Positions 11,280 to 20,401 of a stretch of 64,000 bases of DNA are shown one piece after another. Both the position numbers and the translations under genes were made by a program. How positions within the stretch are numbered: the stretch's first letter is position 1; every line of letters starts with the position of its first letter. The DNA is from Prochlorococcus marinus bv. HNLC2. GTDB lineage: Bacteria > Cyanobacteriota > Cyanobacteriia > PCC-6307 > Cyanobiaceae. The stretch covers positions 432,556 to 496,555 of the forward strand of contig GL947595.1 of the NCBI GenBank assembly GCA_000218745.1, read 5' to 3'. The notes under the pieces are model-generated. The model was not told where the DNA came from. It searched no databases and saw only the letters and a program-made list of their open reading frames with translations.

Positions 11280-11749
11280 ATGATAAATTTTGATGAATAG
11301 CGATTTTAAAATATAAATTATAGGCGAGGATATATCAAATGTATTTCTATTTTTTACTTCTAAAAAAGGGATTTAAAGTTTAGTTTTTTAATCAAATCAT
11401 ATCTATAAGAAAGAACTGAAAAATTATTTTTTATTTCTCATTCAACTAAATTATTAGATTTCAGATTAAAAGGTATAAATTTGTCTTTTATAGAAGTCAT
11501 TTTTATTTATAGTCAAATTAAGGATATAAGTATTAACAATAAAAAAACATTAGTTTATAAATGCTAGAATTTTAATATTTAAGTATTTAAAATTAATAAT
11601 ATCTACTATTTTTATAAAATATTCATCATTAAATAATCAATTTTTTATTTTAAAAAAAATTATTTTTTTTTATATAAAAAAGCTAGAATCTTATAGATAT
11701 TTATTTTGAAAGTTACTATTTTAAATTTTTAATTAATCAATTAAATTTT
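11280..11749. other. AT-rich intergenic stretch
   Basis: About 470 bp with long A and T runs. Only ORFs of under about 20 codons are visible, for example a 13-codon one near 11339. No tRNA, strong hairpin or recognised RNA was seen. The last ~100 bp probably carry the promoter of the DUF2949 gene. Confidence 0.5.
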
Positions 11750-11941
11750 ATGAATAAAGATACTTTTTATAAGCCAATTAAATTTTTATTGAAGGATATT
11801 GGTTTAAGTAAATCTGCTATTAATCTAGGAATTAGACTATCAAAGAAAAATAATGCATCTCTTCCCATAACTTTATGGAGCTACGGTTTAATTAGTATTG
11901 ATGAGCTTGATAGGATTTATAATTATTTATGGAATAATTAA
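11750..11941 (+). CDS. DUF2949 family protein
   Basis: A 63-residue protein with the pattern of the cyanobacterial DUF2949 family: a basic N-terminus, SKSAINLGIRLSKKNNASLP, then TLWSYGLISIDELDRIYNYL. The family has no known function; the C-terminal half looks like a small helical domain. The stop (11939-11941) is in the same frame as the next gene, which is open from base 11942, so only one stop separates the two reading frames. Confidence 0.85.
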   Translation: MNKDTFYKPIKFLLKDIGLSKSAINLGIRLSKKNNASLPITLWSYGLISIDELDRIYNYLWNN

Positions 11942-12085
11942 TTTATCTGTTATTATGATTTTGAATATTTATTAACAGCTATTTTCTTTAAAATTAACCA
12001 TAAATCTATATCTAGGGAGTCTATTGAAAGATTAGATTTACTACTGCTAATACTAGAAACAATTGATCTTAATGGATCAGAATCA

Positions 12086-12505
12086 ATGTACTCTCTTTCT
12101 AACAAACTTTCTTATCAGGAAATATTTCCAAATAAAGTTTCTATATGGAAATTAAGGTGTAATAATCCTCTCAGAAAAACATTTGTTAGCAATAATTTAA
12201 AATATCATGAATTTGATGCTTTATTAAAGATAACTTCGGAAATGACTAAATATTTATATCCATATATTAGATCTATACTTCTATCTTTAGATAATTATAA
12301 TTCTAGACCAGAACTCTGGAATGATTTTCATAATAGGTTAATAGATTTGATTAAACAAAGATTCAATACTGAAAGTATTCTAGTTAAGAAATTGATTAAC
12401 TTTGAAAATAGTAAAAATTTTTACAGTAAGATTTTACTGACTTTGGCTATGTGTCAATCAGAAGATGGTTATGATAGGTTAAAAATTTATTTATTGAATT
12501 TATAG
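12086..12505 (+). CDS. DUF3038 family protein, start unresolved
   Basis: A cyanobacterial protein of unknown function, usually encoded just before a DUF4335 gene, as here (1-bp gap). From the first ATG (12086) it has 139 residues, but the frame is open back to 11942, and the upstream codons encode SIERLDLLLLILETIDLNGS. That closely resembles the conserved N-terminus of this family, so the protein should begin earlier. No ATG, GTG or TTG lies in frame in that stretch; ATT at 11981 or 11993 is possible, or the start codon has mutated. Internal motifs such as SIWKLRCNNPLRK fit the family. Confidence 0.82.
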   Translation: MYSLSNKLSYQEIFPNKVSIWKLRCNNPLRKTFVSNNLKYHEFDALLKITSEMTKYLYPYIRSILLSLDNYNSRPELWNDFHNRLIDLIKQRFNTESILVKKLINFENSKNFYSKILLTLAMCQSEDGYDRLKIYLLNL

Positions 12506-12506
12506 G

Positions 12507-13097
12507 ATGCTTCAAAATAAATATACATTTACTCAATCATCTGCAGAATTAGAAATAGTTGGTTTGCCTGATTATTCAAAAAGCGATAGTGAAAAAAAAA
12601 TCTCAATAATATCAAAATGGAAACTTTCAATCATTGATCAGCCAGATATAGAGGGGGGCTTAGATCACTTAAAATTAATTTTGCAATCCTTTTATAAGTA
12701 TTCTTCTCTAATTATTTTAGGTAAAGAAGAGAAATTGGAATCTAAATTAATAGATATTAATCTTGATGAAGATGGTCTACATAATCTTTTATTAAAGAGT
12801 ACAAAACCTCAAGTAGAGCCATTAAAATTAAAATTAGGTAACGCTGAATTTACAGATGTTTTAAATTGTTTTGATCAATTAAAACAATCTGAAAATATAA
12901 GTTTTAATTTTCAAACTATTAGTCCTGTTTATAAAAAACAAGGTTTTAATCTTAGAAATAAAAATAAAATAAAAAATATACTATATCCTCCATTGTTAGC
13001 TTTTCTATCAATATCCTTAATAACATCATCCCTCCTTTATTTATATGAAAGTAATCAAAAAAGAAATGAAGATATTACATTTAAAAGTAAACTTTAA
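12507..13097 (+). CDS. DUF4335 family protein
   Basis: A 196-residue protein of the DUF4335 family, paired with DUF3038 across cyanobacteria. The N-terminal domain contains YTFTQSSAELEIVGLPDYS and the typical segment DIEGGLDHLKLILQSFYKYS. One transmembrane helix lies near the C-terminus (residues 157-178, LYPPLLAFLSISLITSSLLYL), so it is probably membrane-anchored with a soluble N-terminal domain. It starts 1 bp after the DUF3038 stop, pointing to translational coupling. Function unknown. Confidence 0.85.
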   Translation: MLQNKYTFTQSSAELEIVGLPDYSKSDSEKKISIISKWKLSIIDQPDIEGGLDHLKLILQSFYKYSSLIILGKEEKLESKLIDINLDEDGLHNLLLKSTKPQVEPLKLKLGNAEFTDVLNCFDQLKQSENISFNFQTISPVYKKQGFNLRNKNKIKNILYPPLLAFLSISLITSSLLYLYESNQKRNEDITFKSKL

Positions 13098-13178
13098 AAC
13101 TAGCAAATATTCCTTTCATGTGATAAGAATAAAGTAAATTTATTTTTGTAAATTTTTACATTATTTATTTAGTAATAC

Positions 13179-13460
13179 ATGTCAGAATTAAAAATACCAA
13201 ATTTAAATAATAGATCGAGACAATACTTATTTAAAAATAAATTAACCATAAAAAGAAAATCTAAGATAAAGCTATTAAGTGAGTCTTTATTAATGTTTAT
13301 ATCTTCTTTTATTTTAATATTTTTAAATTACTTAATACCTCAAAAGAAAATTTTATTTTATTCATTTATAGATAACATTTATCAAATATATATAAATTTT
13401 TTAAATTTTTTTAAATACTTTTATCAAATACTATTAGTATATTTATCATTTTTACATTAA
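13179..13460 (+). CDS. Small membrane protein, C-terminus possibly frame-shifted
   Basis: A 93-residue protein not assigned to a family. The N-terminus is basic (NRSRQYLFKNKLTIKRKSK) and is followed by two hydrophobic stretches. It ends inside what looks like a membrane helix (YLSFLH). Just past the stop, another frame encodes a helix-like segment and a basic tail (GALYRIYKILRRKTRKFKF) ending at 13542, a more natural end. A small indel near 13450-13475 may have truncated it. I am not sure of this. Confidence 0.55.
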   Translation: MSELKIPNLNNRSRQYLFKNKLTIKRKSKIKLLSESLLMFISSFILIFLNYLIPQKKILFYSFIDNIYQIYINFLNFFKYFYQILLVYLSFLH

Positions 13461-13538
13461 TAACATCAACAATACTTTTATTGGAGCTCTATATAGGATA
13501 TACAAGATTTTGAGAAGAAAAACAAGAAAGTTCAAATT

Positions 13539-13700
13539 TTAAATAGGTTGCATTAAACCACCACTTCCTGAATCTGAATCATCATCATCATTTTCAGCAT
13601 TAAAGCCAAGTAGAGCTACTGCACCAACAGCAACAGAAGAAATTAGAAGAATGTAAGCAAAAACTGGAGTTTGAATTCCAACGTCGATGTATTCACCCAT
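13539..13700 (-). CDS. Small single-pass membrane protein
   Basis: A 53-residue gene read on the minus strand: ATG at 13700, TAA at 13539. The N-terminus MGEYIDVGIQTPVFAY leads into one membrane helix (ILLISSVAVGAVALLGF), then an acidic/serine tail (ENDDDDSDSGSGG). The size and layout resemble small accessory subunits of photosynthetic or NDH complexes, but I cannot match it to a named subunit. It lies between a plus-strand membrane protein and mfd, about 70 bp from the end of mfd. Confidence 0.65.
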   Translation of the reverse strand: MGEYIDVGIQTPVFAYILLISSVAVGAVALLGFNAENDDDDSDSGSGGLMQPI

Positions 13701-13771
13701 ACTTAACAAAATTTGTATTAACCTAACTCATAAAAATCTAAATTGGGAGATTTATATAGTATTTTAATAAT

Positions 13772-16700
13772 TTAATTTTTTGATTCTTGAGTTTTTATTA
13801 ATTTACTGACTGATTTTGCCATAATCCCAAACCAATCAATAAGATTATCAACTTGATTTTGTGAATCTGTAACTCCGAGACCTCTTATAATTATTTTTGG
13901 CAAAACATTATCATTTTGATAAATTAATTTACTTTGTATATTTTGAGGTAAATCTGACTTTATATGTTTAAAAGCATTTGGCTCTAACTTTGTTTCAATA
14001 ATAATATTTGGCTTAATAAGTTTTATTTTCATAAATCCACAAAATTTTGCAAGTAACTTTAATTTCATCAATTTAATCAGTGTTTCAACAGGTTTAGGAA
14101 TAAGTCCATATCTACTTACCCAATTAGCTGCTAAATCTGTAAGTTCCTCTTCATTTGCGCAAGCTGTAACATTTTTATAAGCATCTAGTTTTTCTTCTCT
14201 ATTAGATATCCATGTGCCTGGAATAAATGCATTTATAGGTAAATCTATTTGTGTATCTTTAACTTCTGGTATTTCTTTGCCATTTAGATCAGATATTGCT
14301 TCATGGAGCATTTCCATATATAAATCATATCCAATATTATTTACTTGGCCACTTTGTGCTTCTCCAAGAATACTTCCTACACCTCTTATTTCCATATCTT
14401 TCATTGCTAATTGGTAGCCGCTTCCAAGTTCAGAAAAGTCTTTAATAGCCTTTAACCTTTGTCTTGAGGATTCATTTATCTTATTTATATTTGGATAAAA
14501 AAGCCATGCATGAGCTTGAACTCCACTTCTTCCTACTCTTCCTCTAAGTTGATAAAGTTGTGAAAGCCCAAATTTGTGAGCATCTTCAATGATAATTGTA
14601 TTTACCCTTGGAATATCTAAGCCACTCTCAATGATGGTTGTGCAGATCATTAAATCAACTTCACCATTATTAAAGCTAATCATTGCGTTTTCTAAATCAA
14701 TCTCATTCATTTGCCCATGAGCAATAATAAACTTTAGATTAGTAAACATATTTTTTAGTTTTTCAATTGCTTGTTCAATATCAGCTATTCTCGGAAGAAC
14801 ATAAAAAATTTGACCGCCTCTCTCTAGTTCTTGACTTATAGCGGTTCTAATTACATCTGTATCCATCTCATATAAATATGTTTTTATTGATCTTCTAGAG
14901 GGAGGTGGAGTCTCAATTAAGCTCATTTGTCTTATTCCAGATAAGCTCATGTATAAGGTCCTAGGGATTGGAGTTGCTGTCAAAGTTAAAACATCTATAT
15001 TTTTTTTTATTTTTTTTATTTTTTCTTTTTGTTTAACTCCAAATCTTTGTTCCTCATCAATTACTAATAATCCTAATTTGTTGAATTCTATATTTTTTCC
15101 AAGAATTTGATGTGTTGCTACAACCAGATCAATTTTGTTATCTTTAAGTTCCTCATATATTTTATTTTTTTCACTTTGTTTTATAAACCTATTTAATAAA
15201 GAAACTTTTATTGGGTATGGTGAGAACCTGTTACTAATTGTTTTCCAATGCTGCTGAGCAAGAATTGTTGTTGGTGCAAGTAATATTACTTGTTTCCCTG
15301 AAGTAATGGCTTTGAAAATTGCTCTCAAAGCTACTTCAGTCTTCCCATATCCAACATCTGCGCAAACTAATCTGTCCATGGGAATTGAACTTTCCATATC
15401 TTTTTTAATATCTTTTACAGCTTTTATTTGATCAGGAGTTGGCTGATGAGGAAATGAATCTTCAAGTTCTTCTTGCCAAGGACCATCAGGGGGATATGCG
15501 TAACCTTTTAATTTCTCTCGTTGTGCGTAAAGTTTAAGTAAGTCTAATGCAATTTTTTGAATAATCTTTTTATTCTTATCTTTAACTTTTTCCCATTCTG
15601 TACCACCTAATTTATTAATACGAGGCTTTATTTTTCCTGAGGATCTATATTTATTAATACTTGCTAATTGATCCGCAGCAACACTAACTTTTCCATCAAG
15701 ATATTGTATGACTAAATAATCTCTTGCTTCTCCAATAATATTGATTTTTTCTATTTTGATGAATTTTCCTATACCGTGATTTTTATGGACAATATAGTCT
15801 CCTGGATTAATTTTATTAATATTAATTTTTGAACTTATTCCCTGTTTTCTCTTCCTGATAAAAATATTACTAAATAAACTTTGTTGAGCATATAGTTCTC
15901 TATCAGTTATTAAAACTAAGTTCCATATAGGTAAATTAAAACCTTCTATCTCATAATTATTTTTATTTTTAATAATTAAAGGAGTAGTTTGAGTAGATTC
16001 TTCAGTAATCTTGTTAGAAAAATTGTTTGAATTTTCAATATATTTACAGAAGCAGTTATTTTCATTCAAAATTGTATTTGTTCTAAATGGTTGCGCAGAT
16101 AAAATCCATACCTTTTTTTTATTTTTAATATATTCATTTATTTCCTTAGAGATTTTTACTATATTTTTATTTGGAGATTTTATTGGCTTATCTGATATCA
16201 AGAATCTATTTTTTTTATTTTTTTTTGAATCAAATTCATAAAGATTAATTCTTTTAAAATCATTAAATTGTGAATAAATATCATCTATATTTTTAAATAA
16301 ATTTGGTTTAATTTCTCTATCTATACTGTTAGATTTTAAAATATTACTCAAAGAGATCTTGTTTTGATTAAAGTTATTTTCTGATTCTTTGAACCAATTT
16401 TCAGTGAAATTCATACATTGCTCTAATTCATCAAAAATAATATATGTATCACTATCTATAAAATTTTTAATGCTTGATGGCGATGCTTCTATTAAACCCA
16501 AAAATCTATCTAAATTAAAACTAATATTTTTTTCCTCTAAATAAAATTCATTGGTTTTCGATAGATTAATGAGTTCTTTTTTTATCTTATGTGAAGAAGC
16601 AGATTGAGAGATATTAATACTATTTATTGTTTCTAAGGTTCTCTGATTAGAGGGATCATATTCTCTAATTTTTTCTATAGTATTATCAAAAAATTCTATT

Positions 16701-17296
16701 CTTATTGGAACTTCATTATTTACTGGAAAAACATCAATTATTTCTCCTCTTTGACTCCATTGACCTTCATTCGTTGTAATTTCTTCTTTTTTATAACCTA
16801 GTTGAGTTAATTTTAATATTAATGTTTTTAATTCTATAACTTTCCCTTTATCTAGATATAGAATTGAATCTCTAAAATATTTTGTATTTATTAAATGTGG
16901 CTGCAGTGCTCTTTCAGTTGTAATAATTATTTTCCTATTAAACTTTTTATTGGTTTCTTTTGATATTAGCTGACTTATTATATTTAATTGAGCATATTCA
17001 ACTTCAATTGATTTTGTTCTATCTTCATATGGTAAGTTTTCATTTGGTGGATAATATAAAACTTTTTCATTCTCGATACTTTGAAAATATCCATACCATT
17101 TATAAGCTATCTCAGTTGATGGGGATATTAAGAGAATATTTTTTTTTTCAGAAGATGCTATTCCATTAATAATCAGAGCTTTAGCATATCTACTCGAACC
17201 AATAACATTTAAATCGTTATTATTATTTATTCTTTGAATAAGCTCTTTAGTTATTTGTGTATTTGAAATAAAGCTAGTCAAAGATTTAAGACTCAT
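13772..17296 (-). CDS. mfd: Transcription-repair coupling factor
   Basis: Removes RNA polymerase stalled at DNA damage and recruits UvrA. The 1174-residue protein has the UvrB-like N-terminal domains, the RNA-polymerase-interaction region (NPGDYIVHKNHGIGKFI, near 500), and a RecG-like superfamily 2 translocase: Walker A ADVGYGKTEVALRA (near 645), Walker B VIDEEQRFGVKQ, motif III TLTATPIPRTLY, motif VI QLRGRVGRSG. The C-terminal D7 domain follows. The N-terminal half is very lysine- and asparagine-rich, as expected for this base composition. The next gene, TerC-type, is divergent 71 bp away. Confidence 0.97.
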   Translation of the reverse strand: MSLKSLTSFISNTQITKELIQRINNNNDLNVIGSSRYAKALIINGIASSEKKNILLISPSTEIAYKWYGYFQSIENEKVLYYPPNENLPYEDRTKSIEVEYAQLNIISQLISKETNKKFNRKIIITTERALQPHLINTKYFRDSILYLDKGKVIELKTLILKLTQLGYKKEEITTNEGQWSQRGEIIDVFPVNNEVPIRIEFFDNTIEKIREYDPSNQRTLETINSINISQSASSHKIKKELINLSKTNEFYLEEKNISFNLDRFLGLIEASPSSIKNFIDSDTYIIFDELEQCMNFTENWFKESENNFNQNKISLSNILKSNSIDREIKPNLFKNIDDIYSQFNDFKRINLYEFDSKKNKKNRFLISDKPIKSPNKNIVKISKEINEYIKNKKKVWILSAQPFRTNTILNENNCFCKYIENSNNFSNKITEESTQTTPLIIKNKNNYEIEGFNLPIWNLVLITDRELYAQQSLFSNIFIRKRKQGISSKININKINPGDYIVHKNHGIGKFIKIEKINIIGEARDYLVIQYLDGKVSVAADQLASINKYRSSGKIKPRINKLGGTEWEKVKDKNKKIIQKIALDLLKLYAQREKLKGYAYPPDGPWQEELEDSFPHQPTPDQIKAVKDIKKDMESSIPMDRLVCADVGYGKTEVALRAIFKAITSGKQVILLAPTTILAQQHWKTISNRFSPYPIKVSLLNRFIKQSEKNKIYEELKDNKIDLVVATHQILGKNIEFNKLGLLVIDEEQRFGVKQKEKIKKIKKNIDVLTLTATPIPRTLYMSLSGIRQMSLIETPPPSRRSIKTYLYEMDTDVIRTAISQELERGGQIFYVLPRIADIEQAIEKLKNMFTNLKFIIAHGQMNEIDLENAMISFNNGEVDLMICTTIIESGLDIPRVNTIIIEDAHKFGLSQLYQLRGRVGRSGVQAHAWLFYPNINKINESSRQRLKAIKDFSELGSGYQLAMKDMEIRGVGSILGEAQSGQVNNIGYDLYMEMLHEAISDLNGKEIPEVKDTQIDLPINAFIPGTWISNREEKLDAYKNVTACANEEELTDLAANWVSRYGLIPKPVETLIKLMKLKLLAKFCGFMKIKLIKPNIIIETKLEPNAFKHIKSDLPQNIQSKLIYQNDNVLPKIIIRGLGVTDSQNQVDNLIDWFGIMAKSVSKLIKTQESKN

Positions 17297-17367
17297 TAGA
17301 CTTTCTAGCTTGATTAGGAAATAATTTTACATTATATTAGATCCTATAAGATAGTGAAAATATTTTT

Positions 17368-18084
17368 ATGGATGCCTTATCAGTTAATTCATTTATACCT
17401 ACATTAGATCAAATAGATAGCTGGTCAGAAATATTAACACTTTTACCTATTTTAATAATATTAGAGATATTACTTTCAGCAGATAATGCGATTGCTTTGG
17501 CTTCATTAACAAAATCTCTTAAAAATTCAGAGGATAGGACAAGAGCTTTAAATATAGGTATAACTATATCTTTGATATTAAGAATTTTTCTTATTTTATT
17601 ATCAGCTTTCTTATTGAAATATTTAATAATAAGAATTCTAGCAGGATTATATTTGATTTATTTATTTTTTTCTAACGTTATTTTAAAAGGTAAAAATTAT
17701 TCAGATGAAGAGATTAAAAAAGATTATTCTAATTTTAATAAAATAAATTTTATTAAAGTTGTAGCTTTATTATCAGTAACTGATTTAGCATTTTCTATTG
17801 ATAGTATTACAACAGCGGTTGCAATAAGTGATCAATACATACTTGTAGTAACTGGAGCAGTTATTGGGGTCATTGCATTAAGGTTTACATCAGAAATATT
17901 TTTAAGATTAATAGAATACTTTACTAGATTAGAAATGGCAGGTTACATAGCCATCTTAATTATAGGAAGTAAACTTATATTAAATACAATTTTTGTTGAG
18001 TCTTTTTTACCTGATTTTTACTTTTATATTTTGATTTTAATATCTTTTGTTTGGGGGTTTTCTGAAAAAAAAGTTAAATCTTAA
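17368..18084 (+). CDS. TerC-family integral membrane protein
   Basis: A 238-residue multi-pass protein with about seven hydrophobic segments. It has the two acidic TerC signatures: LEILLSADNAIALASL (near residue 32) and VTDLAFSIDSITTAVAIS (near 140). TerC proteins are linked to metal-ion (often Mn) export or membrane-protein assembly; in plants and cyanobacteria they help thylakoid biogenesis. The exact role here cannot be told from sequence. It ends with a 4-bp overlap with the convergent fmt gene. Confidence 0.9.
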   Translation: MDALSVNSFIPTLDQIDSWSEILTLLPILIILEILLSADNAIALASLTKSLKNSEDRTRALNIGITISLILRIFLILLSAFLLKYLIIRILAGLYLIYLFFSNVILKGKNYSDEEIKKDYSNFNKINFIKVVALLSVTDLAFSIDSITTAVAISDQYILVVTGAVIGVIALRFTSEIFLRLIEYFTRLEMAGYIAILIIGSKLILNTIFVESFLPDFYFYILILISFVWGFSEKKVKS

Positions 18085-19049
18085 GATAAAGTATCACCAA
18101 TTTTTATATTAAGTTGTTGAATAAGATTATTTTTATTTGTAATATTTTTACCTTCTAATTTACCTTCGATTAATAAAATAGGAAAAGTTTTTGTTGAAAT
18201 AATTATCCCTTCATTTTTAATAATACCTATTATTTCTTTTGTTTTTTGAGTTTTATTATATTTAATATTTAAAATATTTTCTGAGAGTATTTTTATTTTT
18301 AAAATTTTTAGATTTTTATTATTAAATAAAATATATGCACCTGGAAAAAGTCCATTTACTTTTTTATGTATATTTTCAGCTGTATCATCTAGATTTAAAA
18401 AATATTCAGATTTAGTGATCATGTTTGCATATTTTATTTCTCTGTTTAAACTTAATTGATTTAATAGATTTAACTCAGAAATATTATTTTTAGTATTTAA
18501 TAAATCAATGGATTTAATTATCAATTTTGAAGATAACTCACTTAGCTTATCCTTCAAGGTTTGAAGATTTTCATTATTTTCAATTATAATTTTCTCCTCA
18601 ATTAAAATATCTCCGGTATCAAGTCCTTCATCCATTTTCATAATACCTACTCCTGTATATTTATCTCCTGATAAAAGAGCTCTTTGAATAGGTGCAGCTC
18701 CTCTCCACCTTGGTAAAAGTGAAGCGTGCGCATTCCAACATCCATATTTTGGTATATTTAAAATTTCTTTACTTAATATTTTCCCATAAGCTATAACTAT
18801 AAAGATATCAGGCATTAGTTCCTTTAATTGATTTGAGAAATCTTCATTGTTTTTTATTTGATTAGGTGATATTACAAGGATATTATTTTTAATCGCATAT
18901 TGTTTTACGGGAGATGGAATTAATTTATTACCTCTTGACCTTTTTTTATCTGGTTGTGTTACGACTCCAACTAATTCATGATTTGAATTATTGATAACTT
19001 CAAGACTCCTTAAAGAGTATTCAGGAGTTCCCCAAAAAACAATTTTCAC
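18081..19049 (-). CDS. fmt: Methionyl-tRNA formyltransferase
   Basis: Formylates initiator Met-tRNA using 10-formyl-tetrahydrofolate. The 322-residue protein has the N-terminal fold (KIVFWGTPEYSLRSLEVI), the loop VTQPDKKRSRGNK, the catalytic block NAHASLLPRWRGAAPIQRAL (Asn, His) and GVGIMKMDEGLDTGDIL, then a C-terminal OB-like domain. It overlaps the stop of tldE by one base, so it is the last gene of the acsF-tldD-tldE-fmt strand run. Confidence 0.96.
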   Translation of the reverse strand: MKIVFWGTPEYSLRSLEVINNSNHELVGVVTQPDKKRSRGNKLIPSPVKQYAIKNNILVISPNQIKNNEDFSNQLKELMPDIFIVIAYGKILSKEILNIPKYGCWNAHASLLPRWRGAAPIQRALLSGDKYTGVGIMKMDEGLDTGDILIEEKIIIENNENLQTLKDKLSELSSKLIIKSIDLLNTKNNISELNLLNQLSLNREIKYANMITKSEYFLNLDDTAENIHKKVNGLFPGAYILFNNKNLKILKIKILSENILNIKYNKTQKTKEIIGIIKNEGIIISTKTFPILLIEGKLEGKNITNKNNLIQQLNIKIGDTLS

Positions 19050-20398
19050 TAATCACCTGTAATTGATAATTCCTTAATCCAAATATGTGGAGATATTCCA
19101 CTAGTTGTTGTAATTTGATCAGATTCTATATTAACAATATTTTTTAAGAGAGTTTTAAAATCTCCTGCAACTGTTGCTGACTCTATTGATATTTTTTCAC
19201 CATTATCAACAAGCCATCCATCAAAAGGTAATGAAAAAGAACCTTGACTAGCTTTAACTCCTGCATGAATGGCATTAAGTTCTTCAATATATATATATTT
19301 TTCTAGATATTTTTTATGATTTAAATTTTCTGCTAATGAAGAAGAATTATTTGATTTTTCTACTACTAGCCAATCAGGTGAAACTGAAACTTTCGAACCA
19401 AGTCCTGCGTGCCCTGTAGGTTTTGTTTTAAAAACTTTAGCTGTTGATTCAGAGTGAATAAAGTTTGTTAGTTTTCCTTCATTAATAATACATAATTTCT
19501 TAGTAGGTGTTCCTTCTCCATCAAAAGGAACTGAAGATATATTCTTTTCATGTAGTCCATCATCATAGAGATTTAAAGAAGGATTTGATACTATTTCTCC
19601 AATAGAATCTTTTGAGGAAATACTAACTCCATCAAGGATACTTCTAGCATTAAACATTGAACTAAATGCATTAAGCAAAGTTAAAAATGCCTCAGGAGAT
19701 AGGCATATTTTATATTTACCTGTATCTATAGGAGAATAATTTAAATGTGATATAGTTTTTTCCGCTGCTTCCTTAATACATGTATCTACGTCTATATCCT
19801 CTAATGAATATCCTATTTTAACTGCTCCAGAACTTCTGGGCTTTTTATCTTTTTCCTCGGCTCTTGCATATAAATAAAGAGCTGCCTGACTGTTTTCAAA
19901 ACTTCTGCAAGCACCATCACTGTTAGCATAGACTCTTTTAAAAAAACTTTCAGAAAGGCCGTTATAAGGTATTGACTTTATAGCCTCATGTTTCTTTAGT
20001 AACTTTGTTTCAGCAATTCTTAAAACCGTAAGAAGTTTTTTTATACCTGATGGATTAATCTTTTTTGTATTTAATGATTTTATTGGATCTTTTGATAAGG
20101 GGGAAAAATCTGTTTTTTCATTTTTATTCCCATACTCTGAAGCAAGATTTGCCTGAAAAAGTGCCTTTTTAAGGCCACTTTCACTTAAATCGCTGGTTGT
20201 TGTAATTCCTACAAGATCATTATCATTCCACACTCTTAAAGTTAAAACTTGTTTCTGTGATGCTTTTAATTGTTTAGCAACACCCTTATCAATTTGTACT
20301 GAAAAATCATTTGAAAAGCTCGCTCCAAAATCCCATTTATAAATATTTAAAGTTTTAGCCCCTTCTTTTATGAAGTCAGCAATTTTAGTAACATCCAT
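19049..20398 (-). CDS. tldE: TldE/PmbA-type metalloprotease partner
   Basis: The non-catalytic partner of TldD; the pair forms a protease that degrades or matures small peptides. The 449-residue protein shows the family pattern (YKWDFGASFSNDFSVQ, VPFDGEGTPTKKL, PTGHAGLGSKVSVSPDW, GSFSLPFDGWLVDNGE) but has no HExxxH zinc motif, as expected for this subunit. It follows tldD by 3 bp and overlaps fmt by one base. E. coli calls it pmbA; the specific substrate in cyanobacteria is not known. Confidence 0.9.
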   Translation of the reverse strand: MDVTKIADFIKEGAKTLNIYKWDFGASFSNDFSVQIDKGVAKQLKASQKQVLTLRVWNDNDLVGITTTSDLSESGLKKALFQANLASEYGNKNEKTDFSPLSKDPIKSLNTKKINPSGIKKLLTVLRIAETKLLKKHEAIKSIPYNGLSESFFKRVYANSDGACRSFENSQAALYLYARAEEKDKKPRSSGAVKIGYSLEDIDVDTCIKEAAEKTISHLNYSPIDTGKYKICLSPEAFLTLLNAFSSMFNARSILDGVSISSKDSIGEIVSNPSLNLYDDGLHEKNISSVPFDGEGTPTKKLCIINEGKLTNFIHSESTAKVFKTKPTGHAGLGSKVSVSPDWLVVEKSNNSSSLAENLNHKKYLEKYIYIEELNAIHAGVKASQGSFSLPFDGWLVDNGEKISIESATVAGDFKTLLKNIVNIESDQITTTSGISPHIWIKELSITGD

Positions 20399-20401
20399 AA
20401 T

